Made by a program: the position numbers and the translations under genes. The notes under the pieces are model-generated. The model had not been told where the DNA came from and searched no databases. It worked only from the letters and a program-made list of their open reading frames with translations. This document shows, one piece after another, positions 32,049 to 40,017 of a stretch of DNA of 40,017 nucleotides (position 1 is its first letter; each line of letters opens with the position of its first letter). Source of the stretch: Candidatus Dojkabacteria bacterium UBA2259 (GTDB taxonomy: Bacteria > Patescibacteriota > Dojkabacteria > SC72). Location of the stretch: positions 8,142 to 48,158 of the forward strand of contig DDXN01000003.1 in NCBI GenBank assembly GCA_002347605.1. The letters are read 5' to 3'.

Positions 32049-32819
32049 TTAGATATTCATCTCCCAACGTATTTTTGCACCGGAGGGTAAAGGCGTTCTA
32101 TACTCATTATTTTGAATTGTTTTAGCAATACCTTGGAAATGTGATTGTCCAAATACAGCTAATATATTTTTATTTGGATTCTCCTTTACAATTTTATCTA
32201 TCTTTCCTTGGTAATAGATCTCTCTACATATTGAATCATAATTAATAAAAGAGGAAAGTAATTTATCAATCTTTTGTAGATTTTCTTTTCTATTTTCACC
32301 TTGGATATATCGAGTATATCTAAGAAAACCATTTAGATATGTTTCCTTTCTACTGTTATCTAATATTTCAGAATTCATAACATTACTAACAATTTGTTCA
32401 AAGGAGAGGTTGTAGATAGCTAAACCTTGTCTCATCAGATAGAGAGAGTTTATAGAATCAAAATCCTCTATTGTAAGATCAGAACCTGCTTCTTTCCATA
32501 TACCGTATCTATCTTTAGATATTCTCTCATCATCCATAATCTCCATCCTATTGTTATTCTCTTGGCCAAACTTTAATGTTTGAGACATAAAGGTATTTCC
32601 CGAGTTAGAAAATACACTGGACTGTGAAGGCTTTGATTCAAGTACAAATATTGACTCTTTATTCTTTTCTAATATCTGTTTAAATCTTTGGTCTTCTTTG
32701 GTGGAAGGATTTTCTCGTAAGTGTTTTTCTCCAATTACAGTTGTCCCATCTAATTTAGTAACTGAAAACTCGTTTTCTTGGGTAGACTCTGTTGTATTTA
32801 TTTCTGATAGGATATCCAT
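32049..32819 (-). CDS. Hypothetical protein, 256 residues
   Basis: A soluble, helix-rich protein. The C-terminal NILAVFGQSHFQGIAKTI, with a histidine after a hydrophobic strand, recalls the ending of TraB/TIKI-type or EreA-like domains, and IFVLESKPS near residue 60 could be a matching strand. The first glutamate-histidine motif of those enzymes is not evident, so this is only a hint. TATAAT lies 13 bases before the ATG on the minus strand. Confidence 0.55.
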   Translation of the reverse strand: MDILSEINTTESTQENEFSVTKLDGTTVIGEKHLRENPSTKEDQRFKQILEKNKESIFVLESKPSQSSVFSNSGNTFMSQTLKFGQENNNRMEIMDDERISKDRYGIWKEAGSDLTIEDFDSINSLYLMRQGLAIYNLSFEQIVSNVMNSEILDNSRKETYLNGFLRYTRYIQGENRKENLQKIDKLLSSFINYDSICREIYYQGKIDKIVKENPNKNILAVFGQSHFQGIAKTIQNNEYRTPLPSGAKIRWEMNI

Positions 32820-33062
32820 TAATACATAGTATATTATATTAACATTTTAAATCATATCATTATTAGTGCATCGTACCACATAAAGCTTCCACATTCGAAC
32901 CAAGAGATCTTGGGAATTAATCAATCTTCCTATGGATATATAAATTAGCTATTCTAGTTACTTTCTGTTACAATTGTATTGTAGTTATCTGGATATTTAG
33001 AATTTCTCAAAAAAATTTCTTAGTACTCTCTTAACTTTAATTAATTTATACCTACATTTATC

Positions 33063-33272
33063 ATGGAAAAAGGAACTGTAAAAACAGTAACTGATAGAGG
33101 CTTTGGTTTTATTACTAAAGAGGGAGCTGAGAAAGATATTTTCTATCATGAAAATTCTTTAGAAGGGGACCTTGCAGTTAGAAAACTAAAAGTTGGAGAT
33201 GTTGTTACCTTTGATGTTGAAGAAACACAAAAGGGAATCAATGCAATCAATATCAAACTATTAGAGGAATAA
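33063..33272 (+). CDS. Cold-shock domain protein (CspA family)
   Basis: A 69-residue single cold-shock domain, an OB-fold that binds single-stranded RNA or DNA and melts RNA structure. RNP1 is GFGFIT (preceded by TDRG), and RNP2 is DIFYHEN; canonical RNP2 has VFVH, here IFYH. The usual KWFN start is replaced by VKTVT. The 243-base AT-rich region before it, up to the divergent neighbour, could include a long leader as in other csp genes, but no conserved cold box was recognised. It is followed by the only strong intrinsic terminator in this window. Confidence 0.95.
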   Translation: MEKGTVKTVTDRGFGFITKEGAEKDIFYHENSLEGDLAVRKLKVGDVVTFDVEETQKGINAINIKLLEE

Positions 33273-33298
33273 CTCTAATATATATTGTTACAAATACA

Positions 33299-33331
33299 AG
33301 AGAAGGTATTAATACCTTCTCTTTTTGTTTT
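33299..33331 (+). terminator. Intrinsic terminator of the cold-shock gene
   Basis: A perfect 24-base palindrome (AGAGAAGGTATT/AATACCTTCTCT, 33299-33322) is followed by TTTTGTTTT. It lies 26 bases after the cold-shock stop codon. It is the only textbook hairpin with U-run that I found in this window. Confidence 0.92.
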
Positions 33332-33371
33332 ATAAGATTGTATATGGCTCTTGTTGGAACATATCTAGGAT

Positions 33372-33854
33372 TCAGCTTAAAGGAAAAGTTGTTAAGTTAG
33401 AATCTATAAGCTCATCTTTTACATTAAAAGAGAATTCTCCACTTATCTTTTCTCCTATTAAAACTCTTGGTAACCAATAGATATCACCTGACCACATTTG
33501 ATTGTAGGGAATATTATGTATCTCAAACCATTCTGGCCTCATTTCATCACTTTCGTTTAGATTTCCATTTCATGTTTCTACAAAGAACATATGAACTTTC
33601 TGATTCCAATCTGGATGATGTGGGAAAATGAAATTTAGTGAAGCGACTTTGTTCAAATTTTCTTTACTTATTACAATACCTGAAAAACTTTTCTCATTTG
33701 ATGTTTCTTCTAATACTTCACGAATTGCAGCATCTTCTATATCTTCCCCTTCGTTTACCTTCCCACCGAAACCATTCCATCTTGAAGCTCCAAATCCTTT
33801 TTTTTTCATTCCTAGACAATTGGAAATTGTGGGATATACACATCTAGAACCCAA
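33372..33854 (-). pseudogene. Nudix hydrolase (MTH1-like) interrupted by an in-frame TGA
   Basis: The frame from TTG 33854 encodes a 160-codon MTH1/MutT-type protein, which normally cleans oxidised nucleotides such as 8-oxo-dGTP. GFGASRWNGFGGK leads into an intact Nudix box (GKVNEGEDIEDAAIREVLEE). At 33570-33572 a TGA stands where relatives have Trp in a W-x-G motif. After it the same frame continues with NGNLNESDEMRPEWF, IPYNQMWSGDIYWLP and ends at TGA 33372-33374, a complete family C-terminus. So a single TGG to TGA change, readthrough, or a base error splits the gene. The start is also weak, with no ATG in frame and a shortened first strand. It diverges from the next gene. Confidence 0.75.
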
Positions 33855-34030
33855 AGGATATAAATAAAACAAAATAAAAAAGTGTAGATTAATTCTAGAT
33901 GTAAATCTTGAGCAAGTTTGTTGTATGTAATCATTAATTAATGTAAAATTGTACTCTTGATTATTAATAGGATGAAGTACAAGGGATTCAAAGGATTTGA
34001 AAATAGAATACTTAATGGTAACTGATAAAA

Positions 34031-35725
34031 ATGAGTAAGAACAAAAATGAAACAGATTCACTAAAAAGTTTTGTTTTAACAGAAGATACAATCTCTCCAG
34101 ATACTCCCTTAAGAGAGGAGATTTCTCTTGTTGCGAAGTTTTATGCACAAGAAATAATTAGTAAACAAGGGAAAGAATCAAAGATTCATATTGATGAAAT
34201 AGCCTCTGGAGTTGCGAAATTCTATGAACAAATTAGAAAAATAATTGACTGGAAAGATGACAATACTTTAAGAAGAGGTGCTATAGAGAGAATACTAAAG
34301 AGAAGACTATTACCTAAAATAATCGCAGGCTCTTTTACACAAGATGATGCATTCAATTTGGCTGAGACAATGACAGAGGAACTTATTCGTGGAGGATATC
34401 TCCCTAATCATGAAGTCCCACAATCTCGTGTAGAGATGGTTTCAAAAGCTTTGAGCAAATATTTGTATTTTTTAGAGTACTCAATTCACTCCTATGGGAT
34501 TACAAATGTTAAGAAAGGGAATAATGTAACAATATTTCTCATAGAAATTGCCACTTGTGAAATAGAAGAGGTTTTAACTAGACCTGCAAAAGAGTATGGC
34601 ATTATGGATGTAATGTCTAAAATTATGTGTGAAAGGATAAAAGTTGAACCAGAGAATATCTTAAATAAGGATGAGAAACTAGATTTAATCAAAGTCTCTG
34701 TACAAAGAAAGTTATACCATCTTGATGACAATTATATTACTTATATGTATCTAAGAAGAAAGTATCCTAATTGGGGCAACTTCTCGCAGGAAGAACTTAA
34801 AGAATTTGCTCAAGATTTAGCTTCTATACAAAAGAGTAGCCAAGAGTATATCAATAGTAAAACATGTAAGAAATTTGATGGAATAGTTAGTCAATACAGT
34901 GCAGTCTTTGCATTACTTGATGATGTCTTTGATGATTTAAAAGATGTCCCTAATAATCTAGAAAAAAGTATTAATGATAAGTCATTACTATTGTCTATGA
35001 TTAGAGACAACTATAATGAGCGTAGAGATACTTTAAAGAGGAAGTTAAGAAACGCTGCTATTTTTTCTACTTTATCCGTATTTCTCTCAAACTGGGTAAC
35101 TTTCTATTTAATAGAAGTTCCTGTAGCCCGTCTTTTTTATGAGGAGTTCAATTTGTTGGCCACAATAATAGACTTTTTATTACCAGCATTGGTAATGTTT
35201 CTTTTAGTTATATTTATCAAGCCTCCCGAGGAGGATAATCTTGATAAAGTTTTAGAGGCCTCAAAAGATCTATTGTATGATCATGCGGAATATGAAACAT
35301 ATGATATAAAACTTGATGAAGATACTTCTATTGTAGGTCAAATAGTTATTACCTCTTTCTATATTATCTCAACAATTCTATTGTTTGTAGGTATAGGTTG
35401 TCTCTTTTATATAGCAGGACTACCAATGACTTCTGTTATTTATGATACATTCACTATAGCTATAACATTTTCTGCTGCGTTAGGAGTTAGGAACAAATCG
35501 AAGGAGTTACAAATTGGAGAAAATGGAAAGTTTACAGATTTTCTGTTTGATGTATTTACGGTACCAGTTGCAAAGGTTGGAACCTTTCTATCATCTAAGT
35601 GGAAGGAGTATAACATTATTGCAATATTTACAAACTATTTAGTTGAAGTTCCTTTTGTAGCTGTTTTAGATTTTATTGAATTGTGGAGCAAGTTTATCAA
35701 AGAGAGGAAAGCAGAGATAAAGTAG
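34031..35725 (+). CDS. Large membrane protein of unknown function
   Basis: A 564-residue protein. The first 335 residues are soluble, charged and mostly helical. Four membrane helices follow in two pairs (about 341-363, 372-396, 434-462, 467-487), separated by a short acidic segment, and there is a soluble amphipathic end. No domain is recognised. The form, a long cytoplasmic helical region before a compact membrane unit, suggests a sensor or scaffold, but nothing proves it. It lies 84 bases upstream of the ABC exporter operon on the same strand. Confidence 0.7.
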   Translation: MSKNKNETDSLKSFVLTEDTISPDTPLREEISLVAKFYAQEIISKQGKESKIHIDEIASGVAKFYEQIRKIIDWKDDNTLRRGAIERILKRRLLPKIIAGSFTQDDAFNLAETMTEELIRGGYLPNHEVPQSRVEMVSKALSKYLYFLEYSIHSYGITNVKKGNNVTIFLIEIATCEIEEVLTRPAKEYGIMDVMSKIMCERIKVEPENILNKDEKLDLIKVSVQRKLYHLDDNYITYMYLRRKYPNWGNFSQEELKEFAQDLASIQKSSQEYINSKTCKKFDGIVSQYSAVFALLDDVFDDLKDVPNNLEKSINDKSLLLSMIRDNYNERRDTLKRKLRNAAIFSTLSVFLSNWVTFYLIEVPVARLFYEEFNLLATIIDFLLPALVMFLLVIFIKPPEEDNLDKVLEASKDLLYDHAEYETYDIKLDEDTSIVGQIVITSFYIISTILLFVGIGCLFYIAGLPMTSVIYDTFTIAITFSAALGVRNKSKELQIGENGKFTDFLFDVFTVPVAKVGTFLSSKWKEYNIIAIFTNYLVEVPFVAVLDFIELWSKFIKERKAEIK

Positions 35726-35809
35726 GAATTACCATAAGAAAGTATCTTTTGTATCTTGAAAGTTTAACTATAAAGTTTAATAATTGTTCTGAACTTGAAG
35801 AAATAGAAA

Positions 35810-37540
35810 ATGCTTAAATTACTTAAATATCTAAAACCATATATTCTACTTATCCTACTTCTGCTAGGTCTAACTTATGCTCAGGTAATGGCTTCCCTAG
35901 CTTTACCTGACTATATGGCTAAGATTGTAAATGAAGGTATAGTAAATCAAGATCAGGCATTAATCTGGAGGACTGGTTTAACTATGATCTTAGTAACTCT
36001 AGGAGGTGCATTAGCTACTGTAATTGCAGGGTATCTCTCTGCGAAAATCGGAACGGGATTTTCAAAAAATCTTAGGAAGGTGGTATTTAAAAAGGTAGAA
36101 AGCTTTTCGACTGAGGAGTTTAACAATTTTTCTACAGCCTCTCTAATTACTCGCTCTACCAACGATATACAGCAGGTTCAGATGGTTGTAATAATACTTT
36201 TTAGGATGGTGCTCTCTGCCCCAATTATGGGGATAGGTGCGGTAATTAAAGCTAACAATATGGCCCCCTCTATGACTTGGATTATGGGGGTTGCGGTTGT
36301 AGTTCTCCTAACCATGATTATAGTTCTCTTTGTTGTAGCTGTCCCTAAGTTCAAATTAGTACAGGAGTTAATAGATAAATTAAATCTTGTTACAAGACAG
36401 AATTTAACAGGATTAAAAGTTATTAAAGCATTCAATACAGAGGATTATGAGAAGGACAAGTTTGATAATGTGAATAAAGATCTTACTAAAATCAATCTTT
36501 TCGTACACAGAATAATGGTAATTATGCAACCTACTATGATGCTTGTATTTAACTTAACTACAATAGCTATAATATGGATTGGTGCACATAGAATCAATGT
36601 TGGGGAGCTTCAAATTGGTGACATGATGGCGTTTATGCAATATGCCATGCAGGTAATAATTTCATTTCTAATGATATCTATAATATTTATTCTCTTACCT
36701 AGGGCATCTGTATCTGCTCAGAGAATATCGGAAGTCCTAGAAGCTTCTTTACATATTCTGGATCCCAAAAAACCAAAGAAAGCAATGGGGCAAGGGCAAG
36801 TGGTTTTTAAAAATGTCACATTCTCATATCCTGATGCTGATGTTCCTGTTCTTTACAACATATCCTTTACTGCAAAACCAGGAGAGACTACCGCAATCAT
36901 AGGTGGGACAGGAAGTGGAAAATCTACCATTGTAAATCTTATCCCACGTTTTTTTGATGTAACATCAGGAGAGGTTCTAATAGATGGTGTGAATGTGAAA
37001 GATATAAAGAAAAAAGACTTAAGAAGAAGAATAGGGTATATACCACAAAAGGGAGTCCTCTTCTCTGGAACAATTAAATCTAATATCAAGTATGGGAAGC
37101 CTACTGCAACAGAGCATGAAGTTTTGGAGGCTGCGAGAGTAGCTCAGGCAACTGAATTTATTAGTAAACTAGAAAACGGTTACGATTCACATGTTGCACA
37201 AGGTGGAAGTAATTTCTCTGGTGGACAAAAGCAAAGATTAGCTATTGCGAGAGCAATACTTCTTAATCCAGATATATATATTTTTGATGATAGTTTCTCA
37301 GCATTAGATTTTGAGACAGATTACAAACTAAGAGAAGAATTAAAAACAATTACAAAGAATTCTACCGTGATTATTGTTGCTCAAAGAATTGGAACGATGC
37401 TTCATGCTGATAAAATAGTTGTTTTGGATAATGGAAGGATAGTAGGGGTGGGTAAGCATAAAGAACTTTTAAAGAATTGTGAAATATATAGGGAAATAGC
37501 AAATTCTCAATTATCTGAAAAGGAATTAGAATATGAGTAG
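35810..37540 (+). CDS. Heterodimeric ABC exporter, subunit with the degenerate ATP site
   Basis: A 576-residue half-transporter: six membrane helices (about 1-310) and a C-terminal ATPase. Walker A is GGTGSGKST (about 364-372), the signature FSGGQKQRLAIARA is canonical, but Walker B reads IYIFDDSFSALD, with Asp where the catalytic Glu should be. This matches the BmrC/LmrC/TM287-type partner of heterodimeric multidrug exporters, whose one ATP site is inactive. It overlaps the next gene by 8 bases, so the two subunits are translationally coupled. Drug, lipid or peptide export is likely; the substrate is unknown. Confidence 0.93.
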   Translation: MLKLLKYLKPYILLILLLLGLTYAQVMASLALPDYMAKIVNEGIVNQDQALIWRTGLTMILVTLGGALATVIAGYLSAKIGTGFSKNLRKVVFKKVESFSTEEFNNFSTASLITRSTNDIQQVQMVVIILFRMVLSAPIMGIGAVIKANNMAPSMTWIMGVAVVVLLTMIIVLFVVAVPKFKLVQELIDKLNLVTRQNLTGLKVIKAFNTEDYEKDKFDNVNKDLTKINLFVHRIMVIMQPTMMLVFNLTTIAIIWIGAHRINVGELQIGDMMAFMQYAMQVIISFLMISIIFILLPRASVSAQRISEVLEASLHILDPKKPKKAMGQGQVVFKNVTFSYPDADVPVLYNISFTAKPGETTAIIGGTGSGKSTIVNLIPRFFDVTSGEVLIDGVNVKDIKKKDLRRRIGYIPQKGVLFSGTIKSNIKYGKPTATEHEVLEAARVAQATEFISKLENGYDSHVAQGGSNFSGGQKQRLAIARAILLNPDIYIFDDSFSALDFETDYKLREELKTITKNSTVIIVAQRIGTMLHADKIVVLDNGRIVGVGKHKELLKNCEIYREIANSQLSEKELEYE

Positions 37541-39530
37541 CAGAGAAAAAACAAATACAACTAGAAGAGGTCCAGGGTTTGGTGGTCACAGAGGAATGAT
37601 GCGTGGTGGTGAAAAGCCCAAGGATTTTAAAAAGACAATGAAAAGGTTAATTGAATACTTATCACCATACAAAAAATCTGTGATTGTTGTAATAATATTT
37701 GCTATTGTAAGTACAGTATTTACAATTCTTGGACCAAGAATATTAGGTAATATTACTAATCAAATAGCAGATGATTATGTAAATATAGTTGTATATGAAC
37801 AGATAGTTGATAATCTTCCTCAGGGAATTACACTTCCTAAAGGTACTACTGGAGATGATATTTTGAAGATGGTTCCTCCAGAGATGATTTCAGAAGTCCC
37901 CCAAAATAGATTGGATAAAATTAAGAATGTGGATTTTTCACAAAAGCCCCATATACAGTTTGATGTTATTGGTAAAACAATACTTCTTCTAATTGGTTTA
38001 TACCTTGTAAGTGGCCTTTTTTCATATCTACAGGGTTGGATTATGTCTGGAGTTACTCAGAAGATTTCATATGATTTGAGAAAAAAGATATTAAACAAGA
38101 TACATAGATTACCTCTAAAATATTTTGATAACCAAACGCATGGGGAAGTCCTTAGTAGAATTACTAATGATGTAGATACTGTAGGTCAAACTCTTAACCA
38201 GGGGATGACACAGATGATAACTTCTGTTATTACAATATTAGGGATTTTAGTAATGATGTTAAGTATCAATTGGTTACTTACGCTTGTAGCAGTAGTTGTT
38301 TTACCTATTAGTTTTGTTTTTATTTCTTTCATTGTTAAAAAATCTCAGAAACTCTTTAAAAGGCAACAGGACACGTTGGCAGATATAAATGGATATGTTG
38401 AGGAGATATATGCTGGGCATAATATTGTAAAGGCTTTTAATGGGGAGAAAAGAGCCTTGAAAAAGTTTAATAGTATAAACGAGGATCTACATGATAGTGC
38501 ATGGAAGTCCCAGTTTCTTTCTGGATTACTTTTTCCAATTATGGATATTGTAGGAAATGTGGCATATGTAGCGATAGCAGTACTTGGTGGGTGGTTAGCA
38601 ATTAATAATAAATTAATGATTGGTGATATTCAAGCATTTATTCAATATATGAGACAATTTACTCAGCCTATTACTCAAGTTGCAAATATTACGAATGTTT
38701 TACAGTCAACAGCTGCAGCAGCAGAGAGGATATTTGAATTTTTGGAAGAACAAGAGGAAGTTGAAGATATCAAAAATCCCGTTGTTTTAGAAGCTGTAAA
38801 AGGGGATGTAGAATTTGATAATGTTAAGTTCGGATATGAACCAGATCAAGTTGTTATTAAGGATTTTAGTGTGAAGGTAAAAGCTGGGCAACAGATAGCG
38901 ATAGTAGGGCCTACTGGTGCAGGTAAGACTACTTTGGTCAATTTACTGATGAGGTTCTATGATGTGGATAGTGGGGTAATTAAGATAGATGGTATAGATA
39001 TCCGAGATATGAAGAGGGAGGATATTAGAAAGATGTTTGGAATGGTTTTACAGGATACTTGGTTGTTTAATGGAACCATTAAGGAGAATATCGATTATGG
39101 AAATCCCAATAAGAGTGAAAGTGAGATTATACAAGCAACTAAAAATGCACATGTGGATTATTTCATACATTCTTTGCCAGAGGGTTATGATACGATTATT
39201 AATGAAGAAGCAGATAACATATCTCAAGGAGAGAAACAGTTACTTACAATAGCTAGAGCTATGTTAGATAATCCTCCAATGTTGATTCTAGATGAAGCTA
39301 CTAGTTCTGTAGATACAAGAACAGAGATACTGATACAGAAAGCAATGGAAAAGTTAATGAAGGGAAGGACTACATTTGTTATTGCACATAGGTTGTCTAC
39401 AATAAAGAGAGCAGACCTTATATTAGTTATAGATAAAGGGGATATTGTAGAGAAAGGTAAACATGACGAGTTATTAAAGAAGAACGGGTTTTATGCTTCT
39501 TTATACAATAGTCAATTCAAGGAGTCCTAG
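37533..39530 (+). CDS. Heterodimeric ABC exporter, catalytic subunit
   Basis: A 665-residue half-transporter. An Arg/Gly-rich cytoplasmic leader (1-30) precedes six membrane helices with an enlarged external loop between the first two (about 75-145). The ATPase has Walker A GPTGAGKTT (about 458-466), an altered signature ISQGEKQLLTIARA (SQGE for SGGQ), canonical Walker B LILDEATSSVD and H-loop IAHR. The altered signature faces the degenerate Walker B of the first subunit, and this Walker B faces the first subunit's normal signature, giving one dead and one live site, as in BmrCD and LmrCD. Confidence 0.94.
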   Translation: MSSREKTNTTRRGPGFGGHRGMMRGGEKPKDFKKTMKRLIEYLSPYKKSVIVVIIFAIVSTVFTILGPRILGNITNQIADDYVNIVVYEQIVDNLPQGITLPKGTTGDDILKMVPPEMISEVPQNRLDKIKNVDFSQKPHIQFDVIGKTILLLIGLYLVSGLFSYLQGWIMSGVTQKISYDLRKKILNKIHRLPLKYFDNQTHGEVLSRITNDVDTVGQTLNQGMTQMITSVITILGILVMMLSINWLLTLVAVVVLPISFVFISFIVKKSQKLFKRQQDTLADINGYVEEIYAGHNIVKAFNGEKRALKKFNSINEDLHDSAWKSQFLSGLLFPIMDIVGNVAYVAIAVLGGWLAINNKLMIGDIQAFIQYMRQFTQPITQVANITNVLQSTAAAAERIFEFLEEQEEVEDIKNPVVLEAVKGDVEFDNVKFGYEPDQVVIKDFSVKVKAGQQIAIVGPTGAGKTTLVNLLMRFYDVDSGVIKIDGIDIRDMKREDIRKMFGMVLQDTWLFNGTIKENIDYGNPNKSESEIIQATKNAHVDYFIHSLPEGYDTIINEEADNISQGEKQLLTIARAMLDNPPMLILDEATSSVDTRTEILIQKAMEKLMKGRTTFVIAHRLSTIKRADLILVIDKGDIVEKGKHDELLKKNGFYASLYNSQFKES

Positions 39531-39540
39531 AGGGAATAAT

Positions 39541-40017
39541 CTACAACCTTCTAATATATTTGAGTATGTACTTTTCTAAAATATCTCTTACCTCTGTATC
39601 TGAAATTTCCTGTATCTTTCTTTGTAATACTCTAAAGTCAGTTATATCTTCTAACTCTCTTAATATCCTAAAATCACTCTTAGGAAGTACTCTTTTATTA
39701 CCTATTACTTTAGCTATCTCTACACCTGCTTTGATATAACTATTAAATGCTTCCTGTGGGCTCTCTTTCTCATATTTATATAGTCCTACAAGACCTGGTA
39801 AAGGGACTTTTTTTGTTTCCTTCTTAGAAAAGAGGCCATTAAGAAATACCTCTACACCAAATCTGGTTTTAGCCATCTCTTCTATATGGGGTATTAAATC
39901 TGCTTTGTAGTATGCTCTTTGTCCTGTAATATTTGATGCTAAAGTAAAACCAGATCCTCTAACTAAATACCCCAATACAGCCTTATACTTATTATTTAAA
40001 ATTGGGTCTAGAAGAAG
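39541..40017 (-). CDS. Hypothetical protein, 5' end outside the window
   Basis: The frame is open from the right edge (beginning LLLDPILNNKYKAVLGY) to TAG at 39541-39543, giving the last 158 residues. A TTG at 39975 is not needed as a start because the frame continues past it. The visible part has a central KKVPLPGLVGLYKYEK and a helical, charged C-terminus. No domain is recognised. It converges on the ABC exporter with a 10-base gap. Confidence 0.6.
   Translation of the reverse strand, partial: LLLDPILNNKYKAVLGYLVRGSGFTLASNITGQRAYYKADLIPHIEEMAKTRFGVEVFLNGLFSKKETKKVPLPGLVGLYKYEKESPQEAFNSYIKAGVEIAKVIGNKRVLPKSDFRILRELEDITDFRVLQRKIQEISDTEVRDILEKYILKYIRRL

Noticed and set aside
32890..32920. TTCGAA-containing stretch on the minus strand resembling a tRNA T-arm
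   Set aside because: The flanking bases do not form a T stem and no acceptor, D or anticodon arms are found.
33855..34148. N-terminal extension of the Nudix frame
   Set aside because: The extra residues lack family character and overlap the divergent gene starting at 34031. The protein fold begins only near 33854.
1..40017. TGA recoded as Trp or Gly throughout
   Set aside because: Trp codons are TGG in all clear genes, elp3 ends properly at TGA, and only one in-frame TGA at a conserved position was found.

Overview
This 40 kb window is AT-rich (roughly one third G+C by eye) and tightly packed. It uses the standard bacterial code: TGG encodes Trp and TAA, TAG and occasionally TGA end genes. 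Several features suggest a reduced-genome bacterium of the Candidate Phyla Radiation (Patescibacteria): small proteins, short or absent intergenic gaps, a double CxxC-CxxC zinc protein, large lineage-specific membrane proteins, a bacterial Elp3, and cell-wall genes without surrounding biosynthetic operons. A Dojkabacteria (WS6)-like affiliation is my best guess, but it is an inference from gene style and not a proven placement.

Layout. 1-6.75 kb: a rightward block of secA (5' end outside the window), an acidic zinc-ribbon protein, a GT4 glycosyltransferase, recO and a large secreted/membrane protein. 6.75-9.6 kb: tRNA-Lys(CTT) with its own promoter, a DUF1653 and a DUF5680-like protein, and two tandem membrane-anchored paralogues, the second with a frameshifted start. 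9.6-13.4 kb (leftward): elp3 and a flavoprotein as a pair, a 299 bp repeat element with terminal inverted repeats, and a family-4 uracil-DNA glycosylase lacking half of its iron-sulfur ligands. 13.4-17.5 kb: trpS, a small hypothetical gene, a HAD phosphatase, and a leftward pair of DEAD-box helicase and double zinc protein. 17.5-22.7 kb: small or broken genes, a MacB/FtsX-type ABC transporter, plsC, and the remnant of an adenine DNA methyltransferase. 22.7-27 kb: alanine racemase and D-Ala-D-Ala ligase in convergent orientation with abutting stop codons, then a membrane-anchored M14 peptidase. 27-32.8 kb: an RNA methyltransferase, a NYN nuclease-like protein, a HELTH metallopeptidase, a LysM protein and several small hypotheticals. 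32.8-40 kb: a cold-shock protein with a clear terminator, a Nudix hydrolase gene interrupted by an in-frame TGA, a 564-residue membrane protein, a heterodimeric ABC exporter, and a partial hypothetical gene running off the right edge.

The genes fall into cell-envelope and export work (secA, glycosyltransferase, plsC, alr, ddl, M14 and LysM proteins, ABC systems), RNA and translation (tRNA-Lys, trpS, elp3, m2G-type methyltransferase, DEAD helicase, cold-shock protein, NYN protein) and DNA or nucleotide repair (recO, UDG, Nudix). Two genome-style signals stand out. First, many genes have a -10 box (often TGATATAAT) only 5-10 bases before the ATG, implying leaderless mRNAs. Second, there are four single-base lesions (three frameshifts and one nonsense codon), which mean either gene decay or sequence error.
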